Positions 17,536-26,447 of a stretch of 64,000 nucleotides of DNA are shown piece after piece. Position numbers and translations under genes: made by a program. The notes under the pieces were generated by a model. That model searched no databases. It was not told the DNA's origin and worked only from the letters and a program-made list of their open reading frames with translations. The stretch is taken from assembly GCF_000472865.1 (NCBI RefSeq), contig NZ_AXAP01000009.1:104974-168973 (forward strand). Reading direction: 5' to 3'. Numbering within the stretch: the first letter of the stretch is position 1; the number at the start of each line of letters is the position of its first letter. Origin of the DNA: Bradyrhizobium elkanii WSM2783 (GTDB taxonomy: Bacteria > Pseudomonadota > Alphaproteobacteria > Rhizobiales > Xanthobacteraceae).

Positions 17536-18062
17536 TGGCGCGAACGATGAAGGCCGCGATTCCGGACCGCTCCGCCGATGCCGAGGTCGACGTGTCGATG
17601 ACGGTCAACGGCGAGGCCGTCAGCCGCAGCGTCAGCGTCCGGATGCTGCTGAGCGACTTCCTGCGGCACGAGCTGAGGCTGACCGGCACCCATGTCGGCT
17701 GTGAGCACGGCGTCTGCGGCTGCTGCACGGTCCTCCTTAACGGCAGGGCCGGCCGCTCCTGCCTGACGTTGGCGGTGCAGGCGAATGGTTACGATATCCG
17801 CACCATCGAGTCGGTCGCATCAGCTGACGGCACGCTGCATCCGGTGCAGCAGGCGTTCAAGGAGTGCCATGGCCTGCAATGCGGCTATTGCACGCCCGGC
17901 ATGGTGATGAACATCGTCGCCCGCTTCGAGGAGCCGGGAAAGCTTGATCTCACCGACGAAGGCATCAGGGATTTGCTCTCGGGCAATCTCTGCCGTTGCA
18001 CTGGCTATCTCAACATCATCGCCGCGGTGCGCCGTGCCGCTGAGCTGCTCGGACGGGCCTGA
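17535..18062 (+). CDS. 2Fe-2S subunit of molybdenum hydroxylase B
   Basis: The 175-residue protein has the eight cysteine ligands: Cys56, 61, 64 and 76 (CEHGVCGCC) and Cys116, 119, 153 and 155 (CGYC, CRCTGY). An N-terminal extension of about 17 residues precedes the ferredoxin fold compared with the operon C subunit. Start and stop each overlap the neighbours by one base (TGATG). It carries electrons between the molybdenum centre and FAD. Confidence 0.94.
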   Translation: MARTMKAAIPDRSADAEVDVSMTVNGEAVSRSVSVRMLLSDFLRHELRLTGTHVGCEHGVCGCCTVLLNGRAGRSCLTLAVQANGYDIRTIESVASADGTLHPVQQAFKECHGLQCGYCTPGMVMNIVARFEEPGKLDLTDEGIRDLLSGNLCRCTGYLNIIAAVRRAAELLGRA

Positions 18063-20455
18063 TGTCGACACGCCAGTTCGGAGCGCGCGTCGAGCGCAAC
18101 ATCGATCCCAAGCTGCTGCGGGGCGAGGGGGCCTTCGTCGACGACATTCCGCTGCCGGACGCGCTGCACGTCGCTTTCCTGCGCAGCCCGCATGCGCGGG
18201 CGCGGATCGTCTCCATCGACGCATCGGCAGCGAAGCGCCATCCGGGCGTCGCGGCTATCTATACCAGCGACGATATCGGCACTCTCGATGTCGAGATGCC
18301 GCTCTTGATTCCGCATCCCTCGATGAAGAATCCGAAGACCCAGCGTCCGCTAGCGCGCGGCGATGTCCACTATGTCGGGCAGACCGTGGCGATGGTGGTC
18401 GCCGTCGATCGCTATACCGCCGAAGATGCTGCAGCGCTGATCGAGGTCGAGTACGAACCACTGCCGCTCGAGATGGACCTGGCAAAAGCGCTGACGGACG
18501 ATGCGCCACTTGTGCATGCCGACGTGCCGAACAATCTGGCGGCGCATTTCATCCAGACCAGCGGCAATCCGGACGACGCTTTTGCGCGCGCCGAGCACGT
18601 CACCAAGATCACCGTGCAGGTCGACCGTTCGACCGCAGCGCCGATGGAATGCCGCGCGGTTGCGGCGCGCTGGGATGCGGTATCCGGTGAACTCACAGTG
18701 TGGGACGGCACACAGGCGCCGATCTCGGTGCGCGGCGGGCTTGCATCCGTGTTCGAGCTCGATGAGGACAAGGTCCGCGTCATCGCCCCTGACGTCGGCG
18801 GCGGCTTCGGGCAGAAGGTGCTGCTGTTCTATCCGGACGAACTCCTGGTGCCGATGGCGGCGATGCGGCTCGGGCGTCCCGTGAAATATATCGAGGACCG
18901 CCGCGAGAATTTCCTGGGCTCCTCGCAGGAGCGGACGCAGATCCACACCATCGAGCTGGCCGCGCTCAGGACCGGCGAGGTGATCGGCCTGCGCGATTTC
19001 TTTTTGCACGACACCGGTGCCTTCATTCCCTATGGCATCGCCGTGGCGCAGGTCGCTTCCACCTCGATCGCGGGCCCGTATCGCATCCCCAACATATTCG
19101 TGGAGTTCAAGGCGGTCTATACGCCGACCGTACAGGTGACGCCATATCGCGGCTGTGGCCGGCCGCAGGCCTGCTTTGCCCTCGAACGCGCGATGGATCA
19201 GCTCGCCGAGGAACTCGGGCTCGACCGTTTCGAAATTCGCCGCCGTAACCTGATCGCCGAGAAGGAGTTTCCCTATGAGCGCGAGGGGTTGCTGTTCGCC
19301 GACGGGCTCAAGGTGACGCTCGACAGCGGCCAGTATGGCAAGGCGCTGGCGATGGCCGCAGCCGAGCTTGGCGCGGAGAGTTTCGCCGCCGAGCAGGCGA
19401 AGGCGCGCGCCGAGGGACGTTATCTCGGGCTCGGGCTCGCTTGCTACGTCGAGGGCACGGGCCTCGGTCCTTACGAGGGAGGCCACGTCAAGATCCACCC
19501 GATCACCGGCAAGGTCTACGTCAACACCGGGCTCAGCACGCAGGGGCAGGGGCACGACACGGTGTTCGCGCAGATCGTCGCCGATCAGCTCGGCGTCAGT
19601 CCGCAGGACGTTATCGTGGTCGAGGGCGACACCAAGGCGTTCGACTGGGGCGTGGCGACCTTTGCCAGCCGCGCCGCCGTGGTCAGCGGCAACGCGATCC
19701 ACAAGACGGCGCTCACCGTGCGCAAGAAGGTGATCGAAGCCGCTGCCAACATGCTCGACGTCGATCCCGACCAGATCGAGCTGCGCGATTCTGCGGCCTG
19801 GGTGAAAGGCTCGAACCGCTTTGCGCCGCTGGCGGCGATCGCGACCGCGAGCAATCCGCTGCGTTACGCCTTCAACAAGGCGGCGCAGGCGGCAACGCAG
19901 TTCGCGCGGGCGAGCAAGCATGACGGGCCGCCGCTCGCGGACGGCCAGGCGCCGGGACTGGAGGCCACCGACTATTACAGTCCATCCCAATCCACCTGGG
20001 CCTATGGCGTGCACGGCGCGATCATCGAGGTCGACCCGGGCCTGTGCACCGTGAAGATCAGGAAGTACGTCTGCATCCACGATTGCGGCAACATGATCAA
20101 TCCGATGATCGTGGAGGGGCAGGTGCTCGGCGGCATCGCGCAGGGGATCGGCGGTGCGCTCTATGAACATCTCGACTACCAGGCCGACGGCAATCTCGCC
20201 AATGCCAGCCTGATGGATTTCCTGGTGCCTTACGCGACCGAGATTCCCAATGTCTCGATCCTGCACCTGGAGACGCCGACGCCGCTGAATCCGCTCGGCG
20301 TCAAGGGCGTCGGCGAGGCCGGCTGCATCGCGGTCGGCGCGGTCGTCGCATCAGGCGTCGAAGATGCGCTGCGGCCGTTCGGCGCGCTGAAATTCCACCA
20401 GGTGCCGCTGTCGCCGAACATGATCTCATACGCCCTGGAAACTGCTGGATATTGA
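18062..20455 (+). CDS. Molybdopterin-binding large subunit of hydroxylase B
   Basis: The 797-residue protein has GGGFGQK (247-253), the Mo-proximal loop PYRGCGR (361-367) and the GVGEAGC motif with the putative catalytic Glu near residue 760. The CO dehydrogenase signature AYRCSFR is absent. Full-length and intact, it should hydroxylate a heterocycle or aldehyde-like carbon. It completes operon B and is convergent with the BMP-type ABC importer genes, with a long palindromic repeat between them. Confidence 0.93.
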   Translation: MSTRQFGARVERNIDPKLLRGEGAFVDDIPLPDALHVAFLRSPHARARIVSIDASAAKRHPGVAAIYTSDDIGTLDVEMPLLIPHPSMKNPKTQRPLARGDVHYVGQTVAMVVAVDRYTAEDAAALIEVEYEPLPLEMDLAKALTDDAPLVHADVPNNLAAHFIQTSGNPDDAFARAEHVTKITVQVDRSTAAPMECRAVAARWDAVSGELTVWDGTQAPISVRGGLASVFELDEDKVRVIAPDVGGGFGQKVLLFYPDELLVPMAAMRLGRPVKYIEDRRENFLGSSQERTQIHTIELAALRTGEVIGLRDFFLHDTGAFIPYGIAVAQVASTSIAGPYRIPNIFVEFKAVYTPTVQVTPYRGCGRPQACFALERAMDQLAEELGLDRFEIRRRNLIAEKEFPYEREGLLFADGLKVTLDSGQYGKALAMAAAELGAESFAAEQAKARAEGRYLGLGLACYVEGTGLGPYEGGHVKIHPITGKVYVNTGLSTQGQGHDTVFAQIVADQLGVSPQDVIVVEGDTKAFDWGVATFASRAAVVSGNAIHKTALTVRKKVIEAAANMLDVDPDQIELRDSAAWVKGSNRFAPLAAIATASNPLRYAFNKAAQAATQFARASKHDGPPLADGQAPGLEATDYYSPSQSTWAYGVHGAIIEVDPGLCTVKIRKYVCIHDCGNMINPMIVEGQVLGGIAQGIGGALYEHLDYQADGNLANASLMDFLVPYATEIPNVSILHLETPTPLNPLGVKGVGEAGCIAVGAVVASGVEDALRPFGALKFHQVPLSPNMISYALETAGY

Positions 20456-20462
20456 CGCCCGC

Positions 20463-20540
20463 CGTCATTGCGAGCGCAGCGAAGCAATCCATCTCACCGC
20501 TTGTGGAGACATGGATTGCTTCGCTACGCTCGCAATGACG
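20463..20540. repeat. Long palindromic intergenic repeat, type I copy 1
   Basis: CGTCATTGCGAGCGCAGCGA and its continuation to 20492 pair with a near-complementary arm ending CTCGCAATGACG at 20540, around a short loop. A second copy is at 60595-60671. Sitting between convergent genes, it may also act as a bidirectional terminator. Confidence 0.85.
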
Positions 20541-20562
20541 TGGAAAGACAGGCGCGAGACGG

Positions 20563-21498
20563 CTACCGCCGCTCCTCGCGCACGTGTGGCTGGCCCAGCG
20601 CGCCGGGCTCCTGCGTGATGCCGGAATCCTTGGTGCCGACCCAGATCATGACGGCGATGGTCGCCAGATACGGCGTCATCAGCATCAGATATTGCGGAAC
20701 GCGGATGCCGGCCGCTGCGATCTGCGGGATCAGTGCCTCGATGCAGCCGAACAGGAGCGCGCCGGCGAGTGCGGGCCACGGCGCCCAGCGCGCGAACACG
20801 ACCAGCGCCACCGCGATCCAGCCGCGGCCGCCGGTCATCCCTGTCACCCACAGTTTGACGCTGACAACCGAGATGTAGCCGCCGGCAAGGCCAATCAGTG
20901 AGGAGCCGGCGACGATCGCAAAGATGCGATGCAGCGTGACGCTGACGCCGGCGGCGTCTGCAGCGCCCGGATTCTCGCCGACCGAGCGGATGCGCAGGCC
21001 GAGCATGGTTCGGAACAGCAGGAAGTTGACAGCGAAGAAGATCAGGATGGTGAGATAGACGATCGGGTCCTGCTGGAAGAAGATCCGCCCGATGCCGGGG
21101 ATTTCCGACAGCGGCCAGATTTTCAGCGGCGCGAGCCCCGTCAGTTGCTTGTTCTGCCATTTCGCCAGCGTGCCGACGAGGCCGGTAAAACCCTGGCAGA
21201 AGAACACGACCGACAGGCCGGCGATCACCTGGTTGATGCGCAGCACCACCACCAGCACCGCAAACAGCAGCGAGACCGCGCTCGCCGCCACCATCGCGGC
21301 AACCAGCGCCACCGCCGGATAGCCGCCGAGCATGAGGCAGGTGCCGGCGCCGGCGAGCGCGCCGACCAGCATCAAGCCTTCCGCGGTGAGGTTCAATACG
21401 CCGGAACGCTCGGCGATGATCAGGCCGAGCGCTGCCAGCGCGTAAGGTACCGCGGTGACGGGAGCGTTGGCCAGCCAGTTGACGAGGAAATCGATCAC
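20563..21498 (-). CDS. ABC importer permease, BMP/nucleoside type, second permease
   Basis: The 311-residue integral membrane protein starts at a GTG (21498) after GAGGAAACTGTC. It has eight to ten hydrophobic segments and the BPD_transp_2 pattern AERSGVLNLTAEGLMLVGAL and SVGENPGAADAAGVSV. It pairs with the permease at 21509 to form the membrane channel. It is the last gene of a minus-strand operon (binding protein, ATPase, permease, permease) of the type that imports purine nucleosides or related compounds. Confidence 0.9.
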   Translation of the reverse strand: MIDFLVNWLANAPVTAVPYALAALGLIIAERSGVLNLTAEGLMLVGALAGAGTCLMLGGYPAVALVAAMVAASAVSLLFAVLVVVLRINQVIAGLSVVFFCQGFTGLVGTLAKWQNKQLTGLAPLKIWPLSEIPGIGRIFFQQDPIVYLTILIFFAVNFLLFRTMLGLRIRSVGENPGAADAAGVSVTLHRIFAIVAGSSLIGLAGGYISVVSVKLWVTGMTGGRGWIAVALVVFARWAPWPALAGALLFGCIEALIPQIAAAGIRVPQYLMLMTPYLATIAVMIWVGTKDSGITQEPGALGQPHVREERR

Positions 21499-21508
21499 GA
21501 CAGTTTCC

Positions 21509-22615
21509 TCAACGTATCCAGCGGATGCGGTGGCGGATCAGGAATTCCGACGACGCGACCGCCATGACGATGATCGCCTCGATCATCTGCACCATGGTGA
21601 AGGGGATCTGGTAGAACACCTGCAGCGTCTGGCCGGTGATGAAGAGCACCGCGATCAGGAAGCCGACGATCGCGACCACGATCGGATCATTGCGCGACAG
21701 GAACGCGATCAGCACGCCGGAGAACACGTAGCCGTTGGCGAAGGATTGCGTCAGCCGGCCCTCCTGGCTGGCGACATTGACGAAGCCGGCGAGCCCTGAG
21801 CAGGCCCCGGAGATCGCGATGATCCAGATCGTCGCCGTCCGCACGGGAACGCCAACCACTTTCGCCATTCTCGGATTGGCGGCGATGAACCGGGTGTAGA
21901 AGCCGATGCGGCTGAGATGGATCATCCAGCCCGCCGCGAGCACGCCGGCGATTGCGATCAACAGGCCGCTGTTGACGCCATAGCCGATATCGGTCAGCCG
22001 CTCGAAGGGACGGAACGGTGTCGATTGCGGGAACGCGGTCTTGGAGTCCTGCCAGGCGCCGTAGAGCAGGTGGAACAGGAAATACATCGCCACGTAATTC
22101 AGGAGCAATGTCGCGATGATCTCGTTGACCCGGAAGCGCAGCTTCAGGAACACGACGAGGAGCACCCAGAGCCCACCGCCGAGCGCGGCGGCCATTCCCA
22201 TCAGCAGCAGTCGCGTGGCGGGCGGGCCGATGTCATAGATCGAGATCGCGGCGGCAAAGATGCCGCCGAAGATCATCTGTCCCTCGATGCCGAGATTCCA
22301 GAAGCCGATGCGGAAGGCGAGGCTTGCGCCCAGGCCGACCAGGATCAACGGCGCGGCCTGGATCAGGACGCCGCGCAGATTCTCCGCCGTCAGCACGCCG
22401 GCGAGCTCGCTGGCGAGCGTCAGGGGCGGGATGCCGGCCACCGCGAGGATCGCGACCGAAATCGCAAGGCCGAGGATCAGCGATGATCCCACGAACACCG
22501 CCTGTTTCCATGCCGGCAGGTTCTGGCGCACGTCGAGCGTCAAGCGGCCGAAGCCGCGCGATGCAGCGGGGACAGGAGGGGTCAATGGTTCGGCTCGGCG
22601 CAGGATGTCATGCAT
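21509..22615 (-). CDS. ABC importer permease, BMP/nucleoside type, first permease
   Basis: The product is 368 residues from the ATG at 22615, which overlaps the ATPase stop by 8 bp; an in-frame ATG seven codons earlier (22636) is possible. It has multiple hydrophobic helices and the family motif RIGFWNLGIEGQMIFGGIFA around residue 110. This is the larger of the two permeases in PnrA/BMP-linked importers, with an N-terminal cytoplasmic extension. The overlap indicates translational coupling with the ATPase. Confidence 0.9.
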   Translation of the reverse strand: MHDILRRAEPLTPPVPAASRGFGRLTLDVRQNLPAWKQAVFVGSSLILGLAISVAILAVAGIPPLTLASELAGVLTAENLRGVLIQAAPLILVGLGASLAFRIGFWNLGIEGQMIFGGIFAAAISIYDIGPPATRLLLMGMAAALGGGLWVLLVVFLKLRFRVNEIIATLLLNYVAMYFLFHLLYGAWQDSKTAFPQSTPFRPFERLTDIGYGVNSGLLIAIAGVLAAGWMIHLSRIGFYTRFIAANPRMAKVVGVPVRTATIWIIAISGACSGLAGFVNVASQEGRLTQSFANGYVFSGVLIAFLSRNDPIVVAIVGFLIAVLFITGQTLQVFYQIPFTMVQMIEAIIVMAVASSEFLIRHRIRWIR

Positions 22616-24110
22616 GGTCGACCATGGCCCGACCAATCGCCTGACGGTCCGCAGGGCGTTCGAATTCGGCGACGATCGCGCCGCGGGTCATCACGCCGAT
22701 CCGATCGGACAGGCTCAGGATCTCATCGAGGTCTTCACTGATCAGCACGATGGCGGCGCCGCGTTCGCGCGCCGCGATCAGGCGCTGGTGCACGGCGGCA
22801 CAGGCGCGCGCATCGAGCCCGCGGCTCGGGCTGTGTGCGACCACGACATCAGGCTCGCGGCTGAATTCGCGGGCGATGACGAGCTTCTGCGCATTTCCAC
22901 CGGACAGGAGCGAGGCCTTCTGCTTGACGCTGCGCACGCCCTGCACATCGTAGTCCTTCACCGCCGCGATGGCGTCGCGGCGCATCGCCGCGCGATCGAG
23001 CCTGACAATGCTGCCGTAGCGCCCGGAGCGGATCTGCGCCACCGCGAGATTGTCTTGGATCGGCAGGCTGCCGGCAAGCGCATAGGCATAGCGGTCGGCG
23101 GGGATCGCGGCGATCGCAGCTTCCCGCCGCTTGGACGGGCCGGCATGGCTGATGTCGCCGGCGCCATCCACCCAGATCTCGCCCAAGGAGGGATCGATCG
23201 CGCCGATCAGCGCTTCCGCAAGCTCGGCCTGGCCGTTGCCGCTGACGCCGGCGATGCCGTAGATCTCGCCGGCGCGGACATAGAAGCTCGTGTTGTTCAG
23301 CATGGTGCGGCCGTCGGCGCGCGTATAGGTGAGGGCGCCGACGTTGAGCCGGGTCGGACCACCCTGGTGCGGCGTTCGCTCCGGGAGCGCCGAGGTCTGG
23401 CCCACCGTGAGCTCGGTCAATTCTTCCGCGGTCGAATGGCGCGGATCGAGGGTCGCGACTGTCTTGCCGCCGCGCATGATGGTCACGACATCGGCGTAGC
23501 GCTTCACGTCCTGCAGCTTGTGCGTCACCAGCACGACCGCGGTGCCGGATCGCGCCAGCCGCTGCACGATCTCGAGCAGGCCGATAGCTTCGGCGTCGGT
23601 CAGCACCGCGGTCGGCTCGTCGAGGATCAGGATCCTGGCGCCGCCGACCAGCACCTTGACGATCTCGGCCTGCTGCTGCTCGGCCACCGTCATGGTGTCG
23701 ATGCGGCGATCGGGATCGATGGAGAATTTGAGCGCATCGACCTGCTTCTTGATGGCATCGCGGATGTCGCGCAGGCCGGAAGCAAAATGGGCCTTCGGAT
23801 TGGCGAGCAGCACGTTCTCGGCCACGGTGAAAGGTCTGACCAGCTTGAAGTGTTGGTGCACCATGCCGATCCCGTGAGAGCGGGCCAAGGCCGGCCCGCT
23901 CAGCGAGATCGGTGCGCCATTGATGGAGATCGATCCGGCATCCGGCGCGTAGAGGCCGGCGGCGACATTCATCAGCGACGATTTGCCGGCGCCGTTTTCG
24001 CCGAGCAGGGCATGGACCTCGCCGGAGCGGCTCTCGAAGGACGCGCCATCGAGAGCCAGAGCCCCGTCAAAGGATTTCCTGATCCCGGCAAGTTGCAGGG
24101 CCGCATTCAT
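22608..24110 (-). CDS. ABC importer ATPase with two nucleotide-binding domains (BMP/nucleoside type)
   Basis: The 500-residue protein has two fused cassettes. The first has Walker A GENGAGKSS (about 37-45), a modified signature VAEQQQAE and Walker B ILDEPTAVL. The second has the degenerate Walker A GVSGNGQAE, an intact LSGGNAQK signature and HSPSRGLD in place of a standard Walker B, as is usual in sugar/nucleoside-type double ATPases. It energises the two permeases downstream. The gene begins 16 bp after the binding protein stop. Confidence 0.92.
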   Translation of the reverse strand: MNAALQLAGIRKSFDGALALDGASFESRSGEVHALLGENGAGKSSLMNVAAGLYAPDAGSISINGAPISLSGPALARSHGIGMVHQHFKLVRPFTVAENVLLANPKAHFASGLRDIRDAIKKQVDALKFSIDPDRRIDTMTVAEQQQAEIVKVLVGGARILILDEPTAVLTDAEAIGLLEIVQRLARSGTAVVLVTHKLQDVKRYADVVTIMRGGKTVATLDPRHSTAEELTELTVGQTSALPERTPHQGGPTRLNVGALTYTRADGRTMLNNTSFYVRAGEIYGIAGVSGNGQAELAEALIGAIDPSLGEIWVDGAGDISHAGPSKRREAAIAAIPADRYAYALAGSLPIQDNLAVAQIRSGRYGSIVRLDRAAMRRDAIAAVKDYDVQGVRSVKQKASLLSGGNAQKLVIAREFSREPDVVVAHSPSRGLDARACAAVHQRLIAARERGAAIVLISEDLDEILSLSDRIGVMTRGAIVAEFERPADRQAIGRAMVDHA

Positions 24111-24126
24111 CAGAAGCTATGCTCGC

Positions 24127-25206
24127 CTATTTCTGAGTGATGACACCAGGGACGAACCAGTCCATCTTCCAGAAGCCGGCGTCGTCGAGCGACTTGCCCT
24201 CGGCGACGCGGACGGTGCCGGCGGTGTCCTTGATCGGACCGGCGAAGATCTGCTTGCCGGCGATGATGGCGTCGCGCTCGGCCATCACCTTGTCGACGAC
24301 CTCCTTCGGCACCACGCTGTTGCAGCAGGCGATGTCGGTGCCACCATCCTTGATGCCGGGGAAGGCGCCGTAGGGATTGGGCTCCCAATTGCCCGCCGCG
24401 ATCTTCTTCAGTTCGGGCCCGAGAAATTTTTCCCAGGTCCAGGCCGAGGAGCACAGCGTTGCCTTCGGCGCGAACTCGCGGAGATCGCGGTGATGGCCGG
24501 TGCCGTAGATGCCGCGCTCTTGCGCGACGATCTGCGGCGTCGGGGTGTCGACGTGCTGGCCGATCACGTCGATGCCCTGGTCGGCCATCGCCTGCGCCGC
24601 GGCGCGTTCCTTGACCGGATCGTTCCAGGCGCCGGTGAAGACCACGGTCACGGTGGCCTTCGGATTCATCTTCTGCGCGCCCAATTCATAGGCATTGATG
24701 GTCCAGTTCACCGGGCCGATCGGATGCGCGGCGACGAATCCGAGCTTGCCGGACTTCGACATCGCGCCCGCGATCATGCCGCAAAGATACTGGCTCTCAT
24801 AGGTGCGGCCGTAGAAGGATTCGAGGTTCGGGCCGTTGGTGGTGCCGGAGCCGTTGAGGAACGCGACTTTCGGATATTTCTGCGACAGCTCCTTGAAGGT
24901 GTCGGAATAGCCGAACGCGGTGCCGATGATCACATTGTAGCCGCGCTGGATGAAACGCTCCGCAGCCGGCGTGATCTGTCCTGCAACTTCAGGCACATTT
25001 TCGACGAAGGGAATCTGCATGCCGACTTCCTTCTCGATCTTCGGGCGGGCTTCGTCATAGGCCTGCGTCCAGCCGCCATCGTTCTTCTCGGCGAAATAGA
25101 GGAACGCAATCTTGGCCGGCGCCGGGAGTGTGAACCCGGCGGCATAGGCGGCTGCCGCGCCGCCTGTCAGGGCAGCGGCAAGAACAGGGATTGTAGTCCA
25201 GCGCAT
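24127..25206 (-). CDS. BMP-family (PnrA-like) substrate-binding protein
   Basis: The 359-residue product starts at an ATG (25206) after GAGAGGATTTTGCGTG; the open frame continues far upstream but without coding character. A signal peptide ends around AAYAAGF, with no lipobox. It continues PAKIAFLYFAEKNDGGWTQA, then GYNVIIGTAFGYSDTF and GMIAGAMSKSGKLGFVAAHP, the BMP fold. Characterised BMP proteins bind purine nucleosides or related compounds. It heads the importer operon and lies between hydroxylase sets B and C, so its ligand is probably their substrate or precursor. Confidence 0.9.
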   Translation of the reverse strand: MRWTTIPVLAAALTGGAAAAYAAGFTLPAPAKIAFLYFAEKNDGGWTQAYDEARPKIEKEVGMQIPFVENVPEVAGQITPAAERFIQRGYNVIIGTAFGYSDTFKELSQKYPKVAFLNGSGTTNGPNLESFYGRTYESQYLCGMIAGAMSKSGKLGFVAAHPIGPVNWTINAYELGAQKMNPKATVTVVFTGAWNDPVKERAAAQAMADQGIDVIGQHVDTPTPQIVAQERGIYGTGHHRDLREFAPKATLCSSAWTWEKFLGPELKKIAAGNWEPNPYGAFPGIKDGGTDIACCNSVVPKEVVDKVMAERDAIIAGKQIFAGPIKDTAGTVRVAEGKSLDDAGFWKMDWFVPGVITQK

Positions 25207-25605
25207 CACGCAAAATCCTCTCGATGTGCGAAAATTTGTCGACCGTTCAGGACGGGTTCCGAAAAAATCTTCGCATTGTTGGAAAAAATAGCACGCCAAT
25301 TGTTTAGTCACCGTCGAGCCAATCGATGGGCAGTCCCCCTTGCATTCTCTTCGTCGCGCGACCGCGTGCGGTCGCGCGCAGGAATGAGCGAAGCGAGCTT
25401 GCTTTCGGCCCGCACATTCCAGTGTGTTGCCCGGCGGCATCCGGTTACGCGCAAGGCGCAACCGAAAATTGGTGTGTGATTGATGTTGGCGCGTTTGCGC
25501 GAGCGCCTCGTCGCGGCTTGAATATTGCTTGGCGAGCGCCGATGCGCTGTGATCGATGCGCGCGTTGGCGCGGAACGGAAAACTGCTTCGGCGATAGGAG
25601 AAATG
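25207..25605. other. 399-bp divergent intergenic region between importer and hydrolase genes
   Basis: No supported CDS. The importer-proximal half is AT-rich with runs of A/T at 25261-25290 and probably holds its promoter; a lone TTTAGT at 25303 matches half of the candidate XRE operator at 33083. The middle has the strong hairpin at 25356-25377. Confidence 0.5.
25356..25377. repeat. Perfect 10-bp-arm hairpin
   Basis: GCGCGACCGC and GCGGTCGCGC pair perfectly around GT. It lies 150 bp from the importer start and 228 bp from the hydrolase start. Purpose unknown; cruciform or repeat remnant are both possible. Confidence 0.6.
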
Positions 25606-26280
25606 ATGAAGGCTTATGTGTACGGTGCGAAGCGCGAGCTGCCGCAGGGGTTCGAGGATTTCACGCAGGCCTCGCGGACCGCGATCATCTCCGTCGACAT
25701 GCACCAGGGACATCTCGCCGATACGCCGGATTGTCCTTGTCCCGCGCCGCGCGCGCGAGAGATCGTGGCGCCGATCGATCAGTTCCATGCCGCCGCGCGC
25801 GCGATCGGCGTGCCGGTGATCCACGTCAAGTCGGTGCTGCGCAAGGGCGGGGTCGACGACATCGCCGGCATTCCGTCGGCATGGCGGCGCACCTTTCCGC
25901 TCTATGTCGGCGCGATCCCGAACTCCGATGCGCATGCGATCGAAGGCTCGCGCTGGACCGAATTCGTCACCCATGTCGAGCCACAGGATCTGGTCGTCGC
26001 CGGCAAGAAGCGGCTGTCGCCGTTCTTCGCTACCGATCTCGATTTCCTGCTGCGGCAGATGAACGTTCGCACCGTGGTGCTCGACGGCGGCATGACCGAT
26101 TGCTGCATCCTCAACGCGGCGTTCGATGCCAGCAATCTCAGCTACCGCGTCGTTGTCTTGCGCGACCTCGTGCGCGGCACCAATGAGGAGATGGAAGACG
26201 CCGCGCTGAAGATGGTGTCGCTGCATCTTGGCGTCGTCACTGACGCCGCCGACCTGCTTGCGGAATGGCGCGCCCGTTGA
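25606..26280 (+). CDS. Isochorismatase-family cysteine hydrolase
   Basis: The product is 224 residues from the second of two adjacent ATGs (25606), 5 bp after AGGAG; the first ATG at 25603 is too close. The catalytic triad can be seen: Asp in IISVDMHQGH (about residue 30), Lys in VAGKKRLSPF (about 133) and Cys in GGMTDCCILNAAF (about 167). Relatives hydrolyse amides such as N-carbamoylsarcosine, maleamate, ureidoacrylate or nicotinamide, typical late steps of purine, pyrimidine or pyridine breakdown. Its place between the BMP importer and hydroxylase C supports such a role, but the exact amide is unknown. Confidence 0.88.
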   Translation: MKAYVYGAKRELPQGFEDFTQASRTAIISVDMHQGHLADTPDCPCPAPRAREIVAPIDQFHAAARAIGVPVIHVKSVLRKGGVDDIAGIPSAWRRTFPLYVGAIPNSDAHAIEGSRWTEFVTHVEPQDLVVAGKKRLSPFFATDLDFLLRQMNVRTVVLDGGMTDCCILNAAFDASNLSYRVVVLRDLVRGTNEEMEDAALKMVSLHLGVVTDAADLLAEWRAR

Positions 26281-26419
26281 GCGGAAACGGCATGGCGCGT
26301 CGGGAGAAAGGAGAGAACGGCCGCTGGCCGCTCCGCGCTTTTGCCCTTCGGCCCTGGTCCAATCCATGCAGACTCACCGCCCCGAACAGTAGACACCGCA
26401 ATGGGGGCATGTTAATCAG

Positions 26420-26436
26420 ACTAAATAAAATTGAGC
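26420..26436. promoter_or_regulatory. Possible XRE-regulator site before hydroxylase operon C
   Basis: ACTAAA-N5-TTGAGC has the same left arm and spacing as the palindrome ACTAAA-N5-TTTAGT at 33083, with three mismatches in the right arm. It lies 11 bp before the GTG of the first operon C gene. Confidence 0.35.
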
Positions 26437-26447
26437 AAGGTTGAAAT

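Noticed and set aside
18350..20266. 638-codon minus-strand frame opposite the operon B large subunit
   Set aside because: Same reasoning: it mirrors the codon bias of the real gene, with no domain pattern or start signal.
22260..25479. Long plus-strand frames (626 and 498 codons) opposite the importer genes
   Set aside because: They are antisense to recognised ABC transporter genes and carry no family motif; composition is typical of reverse-complement frames.
25207..26367. 387-codon N-terminal extension of the BMP binding protein
   Set aside because: The signal peptide begins at 25206 with a ribosome site; the extension runs antisense through the isochorismatase-like gene.
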